DNA from: Pseudomonas sp. B33.4 | Lineage (GTDB): Bacteria > Pseudomonadota > Gammaproteobacteria > Pseudomonadales > Pseudomonadaceae | Assembly: GCF_034555375.1 (NCBI RefSeq) | Contig: NZ_CP140706.1 | Location: forward strand, 2,471,001 to 2,535,000 | DNA: 64,000 nucleotides | Reading direction: 5' to 3' | Shown: positions 54,349 through 61,577 of the stretch, piece by piece | Layout: each line of letters starts with the position of its first letter | Numbering within the stretch: the first letter of the stretch is position 1 | Notes under the pieces: model-generated | Database searches by the model: none | What the model was told of the DNA's origin: nothing | What the model saw: only the letters and a program-made list of their open reading frames with translations | Program-made: the position numbers and the translations under genes

Positions 54349-54828
54349 ATGAATTTCTCCCACCGGCCAGTGACGGCCGACGACGTCAACACCCTCTGCA
54401 GCTTTCCCCAAGGCGAACAAGAGCTGTTCTTCATGTTCCCGAAAGCCAACTTCCCGCTGACAGAGGAGCAGATGCACAGCGCAATCAGCCAGCGCTTCGA
54501 CTCCACGGCTTTTCTGGCCAACGGCGAATTCGTTGGCTTCGCCAATTTCTACCGCGCTGAGCACGATGGCATCTGCTGCATCGGCAACGTCATCGTCGCG
54601 CCCTACGCCCGAGGCCAGGGTGTTGCGCGGTACATTGTCGAAACCATGACCGCCGTCGGCTTCGAAAAGTACCAGGCCAAGGAAGTGCAACTGTCCTGCT
54701 TCAACGAAAACACCGCTGGCCTGCTGCTCTACCCGAAACTCGGCTTCGTGCCGTACTCCATCGAAGAGCGCCCGGCACCGGGTGGCAAACGTTCCGCCCT
54801 GATCAACATGACACGCCACCGACCCTAA
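54349..54828 (+). CDS. GNAT-family acetyltransferase
   Basis: A 159-residue acetyltransferase. The acetyl-CoA loop is VIVAPYARGQGVARYIVETM, and the closing segment LSCFNENTAGLLLYPKLGFVPY is typical of the superfamily. The ATG at 54349 has GAGGGCAGGG upstream; earlier in-frame starts overlap the DUF4287 gene. The substrate is unknown. It is the last gene before the REP array. Confidence 0.88.
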   Translation: MNFSHRPVTADDVNTLCSFPQGEQELFFMFPKANFPLTEEQMHSAISQRFDSTAFLANGEFVGFANFYRAEHDGICCIGNVIVAPYARGQGVARYIVETMTAVGFEKYQAKEVQLSCFNENTAGLLLYPKLGFVPYSIEERPAPGGKRSALINMTRHRP

Positions 54829-54842
54829 CCATCCCCCAATCC

Positions 54843-55086
54843 CTGTGGGAGCCGGGCCTGCCCGCGAAGACGCCAGCCCGGCCGCCGCGAACCCACCGTC
54901 CGACACAAAACCTGTGGGAGCGAGCCTGCTCGCGAAGACGCCAGCCCAATCACCCCAAATCCCAAGCCAGACTCAATCCCCTGTAGGAGTGAGCCTGCTC
55001 GCGATAACGCCAGCCCAGCCACAGCGAGTCTCGCGCCAACCACAAACCCCCTGTGGGAGCGAGCTTGCTCGCGAAGACGCCCACCC
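54843..55086. repeat. Direct tandem array of four REP copies
   Basis: REP copies start at 54843, 54912, 54981 and 55051, all on the plus strand, giving a period of 69, 69 and 70 bp. Each reads about CTGTGGGAGCGAGCCTGCTC followed by GCGAAGACGCCAGCCC, and is separated by about 33 bp of diverged filler. Copy 3 has TAGGAG and GATAACG variants, and copy 1 is changed in the loop (CCGGGCCTGCCCG). Confidence 0.88.
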
Positions 55087-55140
55087 AGTCACCCCATCAA
55101 CCACTGACCGAAATAAACAGTAAAAGCCACCACTGTTTAA

Positions 55141-55474
55141 ACGAAGCCTCAAGTAACCACCGAAACCCTACAACGCCTTGCGCCGTTACCTACGACTAAG
55201 CCAGAATCCGCCGGCTTGTGCGTCTAGGTCGCGGGTTCTATCGTCTGTCGGTCGCTGAAAAACAGTGATCGGGTTTGGTAGCCCTGAGTTTTCGTAGATT
55301 GCATAAGCATCATGATTCGCAGTGTCTGTTCGACACGGCTTTATGGTGGTCATGCACAGGGCGTCTTCGGGCGCGCCGGTTTTCTACGTCCCGGTCTACC
55401 AACCTGCGCATGGCCGCCACCCTCGTTTGGTAGCGAGAGTGATGGCTCCTTTTTTTGACGTAGGAGCTTCATCA
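55141..55474 (+). promoter_or_regulatory. Long structured leader upstream of the DUF6124 gene
   Basis: About 330 non-coding bases precede the DUF6124 ATG. Visible structure includes GTTTGGTAGC copies near 55274 and 55428 with a CTACCAACC partner at 55396, a GGCGTCTTCGGGCGCGCC hairpin near 55359, and a last stem GCTCCT (55445-55450) / AGGAGC (55462-55467) that hides the ribosome site. This suggests RNA-level control; no known riboswitch class is recognised. Confidence 0.5.
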
Positions 55475-55837
55475 ATGATCAAACCAACACCCAACCCACC
55501 CGAAACCGACCCAACATCCCCCTACGAATCCCCCGACTCCAAGCGATTCCACGAAGCCGCCGAACGCGCCCTCGACCACTACCTCAAACCCGCCAGCCAA
55601 ATCATGGCCAGCACCCAACAACCCGAACGCATGTACCTCGCCAACCCGAAGTACAACAGCGAATCCCTGCTCGCCAACGCCAGCGAAACCCTCGGCTCCG
55701 CCAGCGAAATGCTCCTCAACTTCGCCGCCATGCTCGATACCCCCCACCGCAAAACCGCACTGGGCATCGCCCAAGTCGTGATGCTCGGCGAAATCGCCGT
55801 CAACCAAGCGCTGGATAACGTCGAAATCGCCAGCTAA
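55475..55837 (+). CDS. DUF6124 family protein
   Basis: A 120-residue Pseudomonas-type protein. It opens with TPNPPETDPTSPYESPDSKRFHEAAERALDHYL and ends with GIAQVVMLGEIAVNQALDNVE, the pattern I associate with DUF6124. Pseudomonas genomes often carry several copies. Function is unknown. The TAGGAG site before the ATG at 55475 is part of a hairpin. It precedes the effector gene by 136 bp and may not be related to it. Confidence 0.75.
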   Translation: MIKPTPNPPETDPTSPYESPDSKRFHEAAERALDHYLKPASQIMASTQQPERMYLANPKYNSESLLANASETLGSASEMLLNFAAMLDTPHRKTALGIAQVVMLGEIAVNQALDNVEIAS

Positions 55838-55973
55838 CCCCCACCCCGACGAGGGGAAACCCTCGTCGAACCCCGTGGTCACACCATGGCTGGCACACGG
55901 CCACGGCTTGCGCCCCCCAGCCACGGCTGTCAACCTTCGGGCCGTTCTCAAGGATCAGAACCAGGAAACACGG

Positions 55974-57515
55974 ATGAGTGGCTACGTACCCAACCCCCCG
56001 AAAAATTTTCGTTACGAAGAAGCCAAACCCGTCGATATTCACGCCCAGCGTTGGGCGGAATATGAGAAGCACGGGAAAGAACCTGCGCGCGAACCTGAGA
56101 AAATCGGGATCGCGTTGAGGATTGGGGTTTTCTTTGATGGCACTGGGAATAATGCGAACAACACGGCGGCTGGATTGCTGTGTGGGGCGCAGCATCCGAT
56201 TGCGCCGGAAGATATTCCTGCTAGCTGTCAGCCTTACATGAGGGATCCGGACAGCAGTTATGGTGCCGGGCCTACCAACGTAAAAAAATTGTTTTCATTG
56301 TATGAAGAGATCAAAGAAGACGAGGGTGAAGGTTCTTTGAGGCGCGTTTCGCGTGCTATCTACATCGACGGTATCGGTACAGAGAACGATAAAAAAGACA
56401 GTGCGCTGGGTTCCGGTATGGGGCGCGGTGACACAGGAGTCGCCGGCCGTGTACAAACATCATTCACGCAGATCAACCACATTATTGAAGAAGCATTGAA
56501 GGAAAATTCAAACAGCGAAATTGCTTCTCTGACTTTTGATACTTTTGGCTTTAGTCGCGGAGCCGCTGCAGCGCGGCACTTTTCGAACGAGGTTGTCAGG
56601 GGCAAGCAAGGACCGTTAGGGGCGTTACTAAACGGCAGCGCCAGAGACTTCAGCCGAACCTTTGATAGTCAATACGGAAGCGGCATCAACATGGGGTTCA
56701 TCGGGCTTTTCGACACCGTACCCTCGATCGCCGGTTTCACGAATTTTGGGCGAGTGAAAAGTCCTATCGCTCCCGGTGTGAAGCTCTATCTGGATCGGAA
56801 GTATTTCAAGGACGTTGTCCACTTGGTTGCTCGTGATGAATGCCGCGCAAACTTTGCGCTCAGCCGGGTGAAGCCCGCTCACCCGGAGTTCACCTTTCCC
56901 GGCGTCCACTCTGATATCGGCGGCAGCTATCTCGACGAAGTTGAAGAGTGCGTGCTGGTGAGCCCCATGCAAACCCTGGCGGTATCTACTTTTACCGACG
57001 TCGCAAGTACCTCGATCTACCGTGATGCTGCACGAGCAAAAAGTGAATGGGTTGCAAAGGGATGGCCTGCTCATTTGCTGGAAATTGTCACCCCCGCGTC
57101 TGTAGAACTCCCACGTGAAAATCAAGACAGGCTTTCCCCCGGTCAGAAGCGCGTGTTCGCAGCTCTGCAACTCAAACGCGCAGTTAGCGGCAAGCTTTCG
57201 AGGGTTTATTTGAAAGTAATGTATGAATTGGCAAAAGAAAAAGGTGTCCGCTTCATCGACATTCCCGATGATGGTGAGTATTCCGTACCCGAGGAGCTCC
57301 AACCGCTATGCGATCGATTTGTCGCCGGTGATTACACAACCACTCCAGAGGAAGAGGCACTTCTTAAACTGAGGTACATTCATACCTCCGCAAACTGGAA
57401 TCATCCCCTCGGAAGAAGAGATGGAAGTGGCATCGACGCCGTTTATATCAATGCCCCCACGGAAGACGGGATTCGCGTACAACACCCCCATGTACCTGAC
57501 TGGACGCTTTGGTAA
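55974..57515 (+). CDS. DUF2235 phospholipase, T6SS effector of the Tle1 type
   Basis: A 513-residue alpha/beta hydrolase with a DUF2235 domain. The domain begins with IGVFFDGTGNNANN; the nucleophile is Ser194 in FGFSRGAAAARHF, the acid Asp247 in GLFDTVPS and the base His312 in FPGVHSDIGGSY. This set defines the Tle1 group of T6SS phospholipases, which attack membranes in the target periplasm. No signal peptide, PAAR or membrane segment is present, so delivery by VgrG or an adaptor is expected. The ATG at 55974 has AGGAAACACGG upstream. Its stop overlaps the first immunity-like gene (TAATG), and five more copies follow. Confidence 0.85.
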   Translation: MSGYVPNPPKNFRYEEAKPVDIHAQRWAEYEKHGKEPAREPEKIGIALRIGVFFDGTGNNANNTAAGLLCGAQHPIAPEDIPASCQPYMRDPDSSYGAGPTNVKKLFSLYEEIKEDEGEGSLRRVSRAIYIDGIGTENDKKDSALGSGMGRGDTGVAGRVQTSFTQINHIIEEALKENSNSEIASLTFDTFGFSRGAAAARHFSNEVVRGKQGPLGALLNGSARDFSRTFDSQYGSGINMGFIGLFDTVPSIAGFTNFGRVKSPIAPGVKLYLDRKYFKDVVHLVARDECRANFALSRVKPAHPEFTFPGVHSDIGGSYLDEVEECVLVSPMQTLAVSTFTDVASTSIYRDAARAKSEWVAKGWPAHLLEIVTPASVELPRENQDRLSPGQKRVFAALQLKRAVSGKLSRVYLKVMYELAKEKGVRFIDIPDDGEYSVPEELQPLCDRFVAGDYTTTPEEEALLKLRYIHTSANWNHPLGRRDGSGIDAVYINAPTEDGIRVQHPHVPDWTLW

Positions 57516-58171
57516 TGAAATCAATGATTGCCCTCTTGGGCGTTTTACTGTTGTCGGGATGCCAGTCCGGAGGAGCCGAAACCGGCGGAAACGACCCAAA
57601 ATACCCATGGTGGGAATTAGTGTTCGTTGAGCCTAACTACATGAAAGTTTGGGTAGAGGACAGCTCCGTTCAGGACATCAACGACAAGGTATTTTCCAAA
57701 GCCGGCAAAAGCACTGCCGCTTCAGGAGAGCCCGACATTGGCACCGAGTCAGCACGTGGCTGGGGAGCTGTGACAGGATCGGGAATGCCGGTAACAGGGG
57801 CCGACCTTCCAAAACGCATTTCCGTACGTTGGCAGTCCATCACAGAGCAGAAAACCTATCGCGGATTTATTGATATTCCTGAAGAAGCCAGACAGTTGAT
57901 GGTGACATCCACACATCAACGCTGCCCGGAAACCCCAGATAAAACTGCTCGATTCATGGCGTCTCTTTACGTAGGCCTTGCCCCTGGCGGTGTTCTACAG
58001 GCTTGGGTAAAAGACTCATGCCGAAATCCTATCAAGGTCGCTCGAGGCCAAGGCGAGGTTGAGCCGCTAGGTGCGCAGCAAGGAAAAAACGGTGGTCGTT
58101 ATGCTTATCCAGTGAGTGAGAAGGCTAAGTTGTACGTCGAAAAGTACGGCATACCTTATGGGAGTTGGTAA
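57515..58171 (+). CDS. DUF2931 lipoprotein, candidate Tli1 immunity protein, copy 1
   Basis: A 218-residue lipoprotein: signal MKSMIALLGVLLLSGC with Cys16 as the lipidated residue and Gln at +2, predicting outer-membrane sorting. The mature part has the DUF2931 pattern PWWELVFVEPNYMKVWVEDSS, LPKRISVRWQSITEQKTYRG and the shared end KYGIPYGSW. It probably protects the periplasm by binding the phospholipase encoded directly upstream, with which it overlaps by one base. It belongs to the GWGAVTGSG/SEQKTY class together with copy 6. Confidence 0.83.
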   Translation: MKSMIALLGVLLLSGCQSGGAETGGNDPKYPWWELVFVEPNYMKVWVEDSSVQDINDKVFSKAGKSTAASGEPDIGTESARGWGAVTGSGMPVTGADLPKRISVRWQSITEQKTYRGFIDIPEEARQLMVTSTHQRCPETPDKTARFMASLYVGLAPGGVLQAWVKDSCRNPIKVARGQGEVEPLGAQQGKNGGRYAYPVSEKAKLYVEKYGIPYGSW

Positions 58172-58182
58172 CCCGTCAGCCA

Positions 58183-58839
58183 ATGAAGCAACTCATTACG
58201 ATGCTTTGCATCTTGCTAGTCACGGGATGCCAGGTCGCTGATCCACTATCAGCCAAAAACGACCCCAAATCTCCTTGGTGGGAGCTAGGCTTCACCGAAC
58301 CTGACTACATGAAGGTGTGGGTTGAAGATACTTCCGTCGAAGACATCAAAGGAAAGACGTTTCTTCGTACGGGAAAGGGATCCGCATCGGGTGGGCAGCC
58401 AGAAGATGGAACAGAGTCGGCGCGAGGTTGGCACGGTGTGGGCAGTTCCGCGAAAGCAGTAGTGGGTGCTGATCTCCCGAAACGGATCTTCGTTCGCTGG
58501 CAGTCCATTGTAGAACCTCAGACCTATCGAGCCTGGGTGGATATACCCGAAGAGGCAAGGCAACTGATGCTGACATCGGTGAATCAACGCTGCGCGAAAA
58601 CTCCAGACCAGACAGCTACCTATATATCTTCGGTCTATTTGGGTTTAGCTCCCGGCGGGGCCATCCAGGTTTGGGTAAGAGACTCATGTCACCATCCGGT
58701 CGAAGTGGCGAAAGCGCAGGCCGAAATCGATCCGTTGGGGCCGAGTCAGGGGAAAACCCAAGGGCGATATGCTTATCCCGTCAGTGAAAAGTCCAAGCGG
58801 TATATCGAGAAATTCGGTATTCCTTACGGTAGTTGGTAA
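58183..58839 (+). CDS. DUF2931 lipoprotein, candidate immunity protein, copy 2
   Basis: A 218-residue lipoprotein (signal MKQLITMLCILLVTGC, Cys16, Gln +2) with the same length as copy 1. It starts 11 bp after the copy 1 stop. Its middle part differs from copy 1: GWHGVGSSAKAVVGADLPK and SIVEPQTYRAWVDIPEE define a second sequence class shared with copies 3 and 5. The C-terminal YAYPVSEKSKRYIEKFGIPYGSW region is nearly constant. Start at the ATG after the previous stop; an in-frame ATG 18 bp upstream overlaps copy 1. Confidence 0.82.
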   Translation: MKQLITMLCILLVTGCQVADPLSAKNDPKSPWWELGFTEPDYMKVWVEDTSVEDIKGKTFLRTGKGSASGGQPEDGTESARGWHGVGSSAKAVVGADLPKRIFVRWQSIVEPQTYRAWVDIPEEARQLMLTSVNQRCAKTPDQTATYISSVYLGLAPGGAIQVWVRDSCHHPVEVAKAQAEIDPLGPSQGKTQGRYAYPVSEKSKRYIEKFGIPYGSW

Positions 58840-58850
58840 GCGATAAACCA

Positions 58851-59507
58851 ATGAAGCAATGCATCGTGGCGGTATGTGTGTTGTTCCTGAGCGGTTGCCA
58901 GTCTGCCTCTCCTCTATCCGGGAAAAACGACCCGAAGTCCGAATCGTGGGAGCTTGCGTTCACCGAACCTTATTACATGAAGGTTTGGGTTGAGGACAGT
59001 GCCGTCGAAGACATAAACGGCAAGCTATTCACGCGCACAGGAGGAGGGACGGCCGCTGGTGGAGGACCAGAAAATGGCAAAGAGCCCGCGCGCGGTTGGC
59101 ATGCGGTAGGCGCGGCTGCGAAACCAGTGATTGGCGCTGACTTGCCCAAGCGCATTTTCGTGCGCTGGCAATCCATTGTCGAGCCGCAAACCTATAAGGT
59201 TTGGTTGGATGTGCCTGAAGAGGCGAGGCAACTGATGGTGCAATCGGTCAGTCAGCGGTGCCCGGAAACACCGGAGCAGCAGGCCAGCTATAGCGCATCT
59301 ATTTATCTGGGATTGGCTCCAGGCGGCGTTGTGCAGGTTTTTGTTCGGGACGAGTGCAATCGCCCTGTCAAGGTCGCCAGAGCACAGGCGGAGATCGAGC
59401 CGCTAGGGCCTAGTCAAGGCAAGAACCAAGGGCGTTACGCGTACTCCGTTAGCGAAAAGTCCAAACGTTACATCGAAAAATTCGGCATTCCGTACGGAAG
59501 TTGGTAG
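58851..59507 (+). CDS. DUF2931 lipoprotein, candidate immunity protein, copy 3
   Basis: A 218-residue lipoprotein (signal MKQCIVAVCVLFLSGC, Cys16). It belongs to the EPQTY class (GWHAVGAAAKPVIGADLPK, SIVEPQTYKVWLDVPEE) and has RCPETPEQQASYSASIYLGLAPGG, where copy 5 has a stop. It starts 11 bp after copy 2. The 31-bp gap behind it is the only spacer in the array that is not 10-11 bp. Confidence 0.82.
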   Translation: MKQCIVAVCVLFLSGCQSASPLSGKNDPKSESWELAFTEPYYMKVWVEDSAVEDINGKLFTRTGGGTAAGGGPENGKEPARGWHAVGAAAKPVIGADLPKRIFVRWQSIVEPQTYKVWLDVPEEARQLMVQSVSQRCPETPEQQASYSASIYLGLAPGGVVQVFVRDECNRPVKVARAQAEIEPLGPSQGKNQGRYAYSVSEKSKRYIEKFGIPYGSW

Positions 59508-59538
59508 TCGCGGGAATTGAATAGTTGAGCGCTTGGCA

Positions 59539-60194
59539 ATGAAAATGCTCGTAACCCTCTTGGCCGTTTTGATCTTCACCGGTTGTCACGTCACAAGCTC
59601 CAACTCTGGTGAAAACGATCCTAAGTACCCTTGGTGGGAACTGGCGTTTATCAAACCCAATTTCATGAACGTGTGGGTTGAAGACAGCTCTGTGGAAGAC
59701 TTGAAGGTAGAACCTTTTTGCGAGCCGGAGGAGGGAATGCTAGCGGTGCAGAGCCAAATGACGACATAGAATCTGCGCGCGGTTGGATTGGTGTTGGAGG
59801 TACAGGCAAGCCGGTGATTGGTGCAGGACTACCTAAGCGGATTTTTGTCCGCTGGCAATCGATACCGGAGCAAAAAACTTACCGGGCTTGGGTAGATATC
59901 CCTGAAGAAGCCAGACAAGTGATGCTGACGTCTACCCATCAGCGCTGCCCGGAAACTCCCGAGAAAACCGCACGCTTCATGGCCTCCGTCTATTTGGGAC
60001 TCGCCCCGGGTGGTGTGGTGCAAGTGTGGGTAAGAGATTTATGCCGGCGCCCAGTTAAAGTCGCTCGTGCTCAGGCTGAGTTGGAGCCGCTGGGGCCCGA
60101 GTTGGGTAAGAATGGTGGTCAATATGCTTATCCCGTCAGTGAGAAGGTGAAGCGGTATATCGACAGGTACGGCATTCCCTATGGGAGTTGGTAA
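59539..60194 (+). pseudogene. DUF2931 lipoprotein gene, copy 4, frameshifted by one lost T
   Basis: The unit is 656 nt, one base shorter than every other copy. The first frame reads MKMLVTLLAVLIFTGC to VEDLKVEPF and then goes out of phase, stopping at 59769. The second frame (from about 59718) continues as LRAGGGNASGAEPNDDIESARGW to the normal RYGIPYGSW end. The break lies in CCTTTTTGCGA near 59713-59723: six T instead of five would restore CCT TTT TTG CGA and a full 218-residue protein. It could be a true deletion, a slippage-switchable site or a sequencing error. The middle is a hybrid of the two classes (SIPEQKTYRAWVDIPEE). Confidence 0.85.
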
Positions 60195-60204
60195 TCGTCA
60201 TCCA

Positions 60205-60861
60205 ATGAAACAACTGATAACGATGCTTGTTGCTTTGTTAATTACCGGTTGCCAGTCAACTGATCCGCTTTCCACAAAAAATGATCCTAGGTCTCCATGG
60301 TGGGAACTCCCGTTCACCGAGCATAATTACATGAAGGTTTGGGTAGAGCACACTGCAGTGGAAGACATCAAGGGCGAGACGTTCTTGCGCACTGGTGGAG
60401 GATCCGCCTCAGGTGGCCAACAGGAAGACGGCACAGACTCTGCCCGTGGTTGGCATGGCGTGGGAAGCACAGGAAAAGCTGTTGTTGGTGCTGATTTTCC
60501 CAAACGGATCTATGTCCGTTGGCAATCCATTGCTGAACCGCAAACGTATAAGGTCTGGATCGATATTCCAGAAGAAGCCAGACAACTCATGCTTGAGTCC
60601 GTCAACCAGCGCTGCGCAAAAACACCTGAATAAAAGGGGCGTTATAACGCGTCTATCCACTTGGGCCTGGCGCCCGGTGGTGTCGTGCAAGTCTGGGTCA
60701 GGAACTCATGCCACCATCCTGTCAAAGTCGGCAGAGCACAGGCGGAAATCGAAATGCTAGGGCCTAGTCAAGGCAAAAACCAAGGACGCTACGCGTATCC
60801 CGTCAGCGAAAAGTCCAAGCGGTATATCGAGAAATTCGGCATCCCTTACGAGAGTTGGTAA
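60205..60861 (+). pseudogene. DUF2931 lipoprotein gene, copy 5, with internal stop
   Basis: A 657-nt unit in one frame (signal MKQLITMLVALLITGC) interrupted by TAA at 60631-60633, codon 143. Copies 2 and 3 have Gln at this codon, so a single C-to-T change (CAA to TAA) explains it. Beyond the stop the frame continues as HLGLAPGGVVQVWVRNSCHHPVK to FGIPYESW. It belongs to the EPQTY class. Unless read through, it yields a 142-residue truncated lipoprotein without the C-terminal third. Confidence 0.86.
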
Positions 60862-60872
60862 CCCGTCCGCCA

Positions 60873-61529
60873 ATGAAGCAAATCATATTAATGTTGAGTA
60901 GTTTACTGGTAGCTGGATGCCAAGCTACCGACCCACTTTCAGCCGAGAACGATCCGCGATCCGAATGGTGGGGACTAGCCTTCACTGAACCGGCTTACAT
61001 GAAGGTTTGGGTAGAAGACAGCACAGTTCTGGACATCAAAAACAGGACGTTTTTCAAGGCGGGCGGGAGAACTGCTGCTGGAGGTGAACCAGAAGATGGC
61101 ACAGAGTCCGCCCGTGGGTGGGGCACTGTCAGTGGCTCTGGTATTCCGCTAACCGGTGCCGATCTTCCCAAACTCATCTTCGTCCGTTGGCAGTCCATAT
61201 CAGAGCAAAAGACCTACAAGGGATTCATTGAAATCCCAGAATCAGCCAGGCAATTGATGGTGGACTCAACGCACCATCGTTGCCCGGAAACTCCAGAAAG
61301 AGCTGCGCGATATATGGCCTCGCTGTACGTGGGGCTAGCTCCAGGTGGCGTATTACAAGCGTGGGTCAGAGATTCATGCCATCGCACGATCCAAGTCGCT
61401 CATTCTCAAGGTGAACTTGAACCACTAGGCCCAGAGCAGGGGAAGCACGGTGGGCGTTATGCCTATCCAGTGAGTGAAAAGGCTAAGCGCTATATCGATA
61501 GATACGGGATTCCGTATGGCAGTTGGTAA
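60873..61529 (+). CDS. DUF2931 lipoprotein, candidate immunity protein, copy 6
   Basis: A 218-residue lipoprotein (signal MKQIILMLSSLLVAGC, Cys16, Gln +2), the last of the array. The middle part (GWGTVSGSGIPLTGADLPK, SISEQKTYKGFIEIPE, STHHRCPETP, MASLYVGLAPGGVLQAWV) is closest to copy 1, not to the adjacent copy 5, while the N-terminal half resembles copies 2 and 5. This pattern suggests recombination between copies. It is convergent with the ATPase-nuclease gene. Confidence 0.82.
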   Translation: MKQIILMLSSLLVAGCQATDPLSAENDPRSEWWGLAFTEPAYMKVWVEDSTVLDIKNRTFFKAGGRTAAGGEPEDGTESARGWGTVSGSGIPLTGADLPKLIFVRWQSISEQKTYKGFIEIPESARQLMVDSTHHRCPETPERAARYMASLYVGLAPGGVLQAWVRDSCHRTIQVAHSQGELEPLGPEQGKHGGRYAYPVSEKAKRYIDRYGIPYGSW

Positions 61530-61538
61530 TACGAAAAA

Positions 61539-61571
61539 GGGGACGTCAGTTTTTGATGGTGAGCTGTCCCC
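61539..61571 (-). terminator. Weak terminator between convergent genes
   Basis: GGGGAC pairs with GTCCCC over a long loop; on the minus strand TTTTT follows. It probably ends the ATPase-nuclease transcript. Confidence 0.4.
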
Positions 61572-61577
61572 GAGCCT

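Noticed and set aside
54843..55086. Regularly spaced repeats that could suggest a small CRISPR array
   Set aside because: The repeats are the genome-wide REP palindrome, vary between copies, and the filler between them is related rather than unique; no cas genes are nearby.
55322..55474. N-terminal extension of the DUF6124 protein
   Set aside because: The added residues look like translated structured leader; a ribosome site and the family start are at 55475.
57515..61529. The repeated genes as an assembly artefact of one gene
   Set aside because: The copies differ at many positions and form two sequence classes, which duplicated assembly of one gene would not give.
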